Origin: JAUYIV01 sp040882645
GTDB lineage: Bacteria > Actinomycetota > Acidimicrobiia > Spongiisociales > UBA11373
Direction of reading: 5' to 3'
DNA length: 31,051 nucleotides
Assembly: GCA_040882645.1 (NCBI GenBank)
Contig: JBBEAX010000034.1
Span: 1 to 31,051, forward strand
Shown piece after piece: positions 29,207-31,051 of the stretch (positions within the stretch are counted from its first letter, which is position 1; each line of letters opens with the position of its first letter). A program made the translations under genes and the position numbers. The notes below the pieces were generated by a model. The model saw only the letters and a list, made by a program, of their open reading frames with translations. It was not told the origin of the DNA and did not search any database.

Positions 29207-29276
29207 CTCGCTTCGCTTCGGCACCTCCCCCCGGAGTACCGGGGGAGGACGCCTTGGGTATGGAGGGATCGGCTGC

Positions 29277-29399
29277 CCGGCGGCCGTAGGCCGCCTCTTG
29301 CCGGAAGCGGGTAGCGGGCAGCGGGTAACCGGCGGCCGGAGGCCGCCTCTTGCCGGAAGCGGGTAGCGGGTAGCCGGCGGCCGAAGGCCGCCTCCTCTT
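29277..29399. repeat. Tandem units with internal 7-mers (GCGGGTA)
   Basis: Units begin at 29277, 29329 and 29374 with CCGGCGGCCG(N)AGGCCGCCTC and continue with CTTGCCGGAA. Unit 1 holds three 7-mers (GCGGGTA, GCGGGCA, GCGGGTA) and unit 2 holds two, so the unit lengths (52 and 45 bp) differ by exactly one 7-mer. The third, partial unit runs into the promoter of ncRNA B. Confidence 0.8.
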
Positions 29400-29402
29400 G
29401 CC

Positions 29403-29477
29403 CGCGAAAACTCCAACTGAGACGCGAAATCCATATAGCGATCTGGCTTGACCTAGAGCGTGGTCGGGTCGTATTGT
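29403..29477 (+). promoter_or_regulatory. Promoter of ncRNA candidate B with paired upstream boxes
   Basis: CGCGAAAAC (29403-29411) and CGCGAAATC (29423-29431) are 20 bp apart. ATAGCG (29435-29440), TTGACC (29448-29453), an 18-bp spacer and TATTGT (29472-29477) complete the same architecture as promoter A. Confidence 0.75.
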
Positions 29478-29483
29478 TCTGAA

Positions 29484-29712
29484 TGTCCAAGCAGCGATGC
29501 GGGGATGCCAAGAGCCGGTAACGGCAGGCGGCGGCTACCGACCTAGCTCCTTCGGGAGGGTCGCATCGGCCGAAAGGTGCGGTGCGGGCGCCGGGCCAGC
29601 TTTGACACCGAGCTTCGGTTCGAGGTCAGGGACAGGAGCAATTCGCAAGGAGTGCTTCGATCGGACAACCCCGAGAGGGTGGAGGCTTCGGCCAAGACTC
29701 CCTCGGGGTTTT
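29484..29712 (+). ncRNA. Structured non-coding RNA candidate B
   Basis: About 229 nt. TGTCC near the 5' end can pair with GGACA at about 29662-29666, and the adjoining AAGCA with TGCTT, closing the whole molecule. Inside are CTCC-TTCG-GGAG, a long helix with a GAAA tetraloop (GCATCGGCC/GGTGCGGTGC) and CCGAGC-TTCG-GTTCG. GAGCAATTCGCAAGGAGTGCTT matches the equivalent hairpin of candidate A (GAGCAGCTCGCAAGGG...). The 3' domain pairs CCCCGAG with CTCGGGG and ends in T4. The region to the next gene (29713-29862) shows only that gene's promoter. Confidence 0.6.
29669..29712 (+). terminator. Terminator-like 3' domain of ncRNA B
   Basis: CCCCGAG (29669-29675) pairs with CTCGGGG (29702-29708), with GGGT/ACTC and GGC-TTCG-GCC inside, then T4. 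The GGGT/ACTC helix corresponds to GGGCT/AGCTC in candidate A, a paired change that supports a real RNA structure. Confidence 0.65.
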
Positions 29713-29850
29713 CCGCGTTCTGGGGGCGTAGGCACACGTGGATTGTCTCGCCGACGATTGCGCACTCCGACCCGGCCGACCGGAATGCTTCTCTAAGCGC
29801 TTAGCCCGAAATCCCGACCCGTCGTCCGTCACCAGGTCCCTGCCCGCGCC

Positions 29851-29856
29851 TACTCT
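29851..29856 (+). promoter_or_regulatory. Putative -10 box of the PH/SHOCT gene
   Basis: TACTCT ends 6 nt before the ATG at 29863, and no Shine-Dalgarno is present, so the message is probably leaderless. Confidence 0.4.
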
Positions 29857-29862
29857 TGGCAC

Positions 29863-30480
29863 ATGTCTTACCCCGAAAAGTTCCTGACCGAGGGCGAGTC
29901 CGTAGTCCGGGAGTTCCGGCCGCATTGGCGACTGCTCTTCATCCCATTCGCGTGGACGTTGCTGTTCGCCGCGTTGATCTTCCTCACGTGGCGCTACCCG
30001 CCCGACAACAGCACCTTCGACTGGGCCGTGACCGGCATCGTTGTTGTGGCATTCCTGAAGTTGGGTCTCTACCCCTTCATTGCCTGGTGGTTCACCCACT
30101 ACATCGTGACGAACGAGCGGATCATCCGCCGTAGTGGAATCCTCTCCCGCGCCGGCACGGAGATCCCGCTCGAGAACATCAACCACATGTCCTTCGCGCA
30201 GTCGATCCTCGAGCGGATGCTGCGCTCGGGCGACCTGCTCATCGAGTCGGCCGGGGAGAACGCCCAGTCGAACTTCAACGACATTCCCCAGCCTGAGGCG
30301 TTCCAGAGCCTGGTGTACCGCCTGCGCGAACTGCGGGCGAAGAGCCTGGGGAGAGACGGCATCGAGGACACCGACACGGTGGCGCAGTTGGAGCGATTCG
30401 GCGCGCTCCTCAAAGAGGGACTCATCACCCAGGACGAGTACGACCGCCAGAAGGCAAAACTCCTCCGCGACGGGGCTTAA
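29863..30480 (+). CDS. Bacterial PH (bPH2/YdbS-like) membrane protein with SHOCT tail
   Basis: A 205-aa inner-membrane protein. Two hydrophobic helices at about 25-43 (LLFIPFAWTLLFAALIFLTW) and 54-75 (AVTGIVVVAFLKLGLYPFI) precede a PH-like domain at about 78-150 (HYIVTNERIIRRSGILSRAGTEIPLENI, LIESAGE), the pattern of the YdbS/DUF304 family. The C-terminus (about 172-203, VAQLERFGALLKEGLITQDEYDRQKAKLL) is a SHOCT motif, a short helical oligomerisation or localisation tail. Its function is not established. It is followed within 45 bp by the ligase gene on the same strand, but that gene appears to have its own promoter. Confidence 0.87.
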   Translation: MSYPEKFLTEGESVVREFRPHWRLLFIPFAWTLLFAALIFLTWRYPPDNSTFDWAVTGIVVVAFLKLGLYPFIAWWFTHYIVTNERIIRRSGILSRAGTEIPLENINHMSFAQSILERMLRSGDLLIESAGENAQSNFNDIPQPEAFQSLVYRLRELRAKSLGRDGIEDTDTVAQLERFGALLKEGLITQDEYDRQKAKLLRDGA

Positions 30481-30513
30481 CTGCCGCACCCGACCCCGGC
30501 GGGACGCGTTTGA

Positions 30514-30519
30514 TAGCGT
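30514..30519 (+). promoter_or_regulatory. Putative -10 box of the acyl-CoA ligase gene
   Basis: TAGCGT ends 6 nt before the ATG at 30526 with no ribosome-binding site. The match is weak (TA...T only). Confidence 0.3.
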
Positions 30520-30525
30520 CACACC

Positions 30526-31051
30526 ATGCCCCACATGATGGATGACTTCCCGTTGCTCCTCTCGACCCTGTATGACCGGTCGGTACGCATCCATCCCGAT
30601 CGGAAGATCGTCTCGGTGGGTCACGACCTGGCCCGCACCCGCACCACCTATGCCAAGACCGACGAGCGGGTACGCCGTCTGGCGACCGCTTTGGCCGGAC
30701 TCGGGGTGGACCAGGGCGACGCGGTGGGCACCTTCGCCTGGAACAACCACCGCCACCACGAGCTCTACTGGGCCACCGCCAACACGGGGCGGGTGTGCCA
30801 CACGCTGAACATCAGGCTCTTTGCCGACCAGCTGGCCTACATCGTCAACCACGCCGGCGACAAGGTGTTGTTCGTCGACATCGACCTGGTGCCGCTGGTG
30901 GAGCGGTTCGCCCCCGAACTCGCCTCCGTGGAGCATTTCGTGGTCATGGGGGGCGAGGCCCCTGACTCACCTCTCGGGTTCATCTCATACGAGGACCTGA
31001 TCGCCGATGCCGAACCGTGGGGGAAGTGGCCGCTACTCGACGAGCGCTCGC
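30526..31051 (+). CDS. Acyl-CoA synthetase / fatty-acid-CoA ligase (AMP-binding), 5' part
   Basis: The first 175 residues of an ANL-superfamily ligase, cut by the window end, which activates a carboxylic acid to acyl-AMP and then acyl-CoA. The typical N-terminal pattern is present: RTRTTYAKTDERVRRLATAL, LGVDQGDAVGTFAWNNHRHHELYWA, HTLNIRLFADQLAYIVNHA and KVLFVDIDLVPLVE. The AMP-binding P-loop and catalytic Lys lie beyond the window, so activity and chain length cannot be judged. The style is that of the FadD-like long- or medium-chain ligases common in actinobacteria. The full protein would be expected at about 540 aa. Confidence 0.88.
   Translation, partial: MPHMMDDFPLLLSTLYDRSVRIHPDRKIVSVGHDLARTRTTYAKTDERVRRLATALAGLGVDQGDAVGTFAWNNHRHHELYWATANTGRVCHTLNIRLFADQLAYIVNHAGDKVLFVDIDLVPLVERFAPELASVEHFVVMGGEAPDSPLGFISYEDLIADAEPWGKWPLLDERS

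Noticed and set aside
28664..29399. CRISPR array
   Set aside because: The repeats are contiguous 7-mers and 138-bp or 45-52-bp units without unique spacers, and no cas genes are present. The RecB-like gene has no Cas1/Cas2 neighbours.
27115..29511. Long minus-strand open frames through the repeat region and gap, including 28727-29434
   Set aside because: They cross the Ns, overlap the MFS gene in another frame, and give Arg/Pro-rich repeated translations from the 138-bp units. None has a family pattern or RBS.
28388..29712. tmRNA, RNase P or rRNA identity for the two RNA candidates
   Set aside because: No tag-reading region, CCA-type 3' end, RNase P core strings or rRNA sequence could be found by eye. 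A covariance search would settle it.

Overview
The window is about 31 kb of GC-rich DNA, probably one scaffold of an uncultured actinobacterium. A run of exactly 100 Ns at 29007-29106 marks a scaffolding gap. The actinobacterial reading rests on the AdnA/AdnB-type helicase-nuclease pair, an alpha-methylacyl-CoA racemase and FadD-type ligase with mycobacterial-like motifs, GTG/TTG starts, and many genes whose -10-like box lies only 6-8 nt before the start codon (leaderless transcription). A class such as Acidimicrobiia fits, but that is an inference without any 16S or tree.

Layout. 165-1406 (+) encodes a PQQ-type glucose/sorbosone dehydrogenase lipoprotein. 1454-2508 (+) is a two-gene MNT/HEPN nucleotidyltransferase module whose promoter carries a perfect 11-bp inverted repeat. 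2609-10161 (+) is a tightly overlapping operon: NurA-like nuclease, HerA-like ATPase, SbcD/Mre11, SbcC/Rad50 and then a CaiB/BaiF-family racemase. The first four genes are the set that archaea group for DNA-end resection. 10158-12208 (-) is a two-gene NatAB-type ABC exporter. 12262-16350 (+) holds a divergent YchF-like ATPase, then an RCK/USP regulatory protein coupled to a CPA2 cation/proton antiporter. A small secreted protein (-) and dtd (+) follow. 17587-24154 (-) is adnA-like, adnB-like and plsY-like, each overlapping the next by 4 bp. A DUF488 gene (-) is divergent from a glutamate dehydrogenase (+). A stand-alone Fe-S RecB-family nuclease and an MFS permease (-) come next. 28278-29862 has no credible protein gene. 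It holds two related structured non-coding RNA candidates with matching promoters, separated by tandem repeats and the gap. The window ends with a bacterial PH/SHOCT membrane protein and the 5' part of an acyl-CoA ligase.

How the genes work together. Seven products handle DNA ends or recombination intermediates: NurA, HerA, SbcD, SbcC, AdnA, AdnB and the single-domain RecB-like nuclease. This makes the window a concentrated double-strand-break processing region. The antiporter and RCK/USP protein form a cation homeostasis unit, and the racemase and ligase belong to acyl-CoA metabolism.

Most unusual structure. (1) The complete NurA-HerA-Mre11-Rad50 operon in a bacterium. (2) Two paralogous RNA genes with the same promoter plan. 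(3) A dispersed intergenic repeat made of a constant core directly abutted by tandem 7-mers whose sequence differs at every locus, in several places arranged as long imperfect hairpins.
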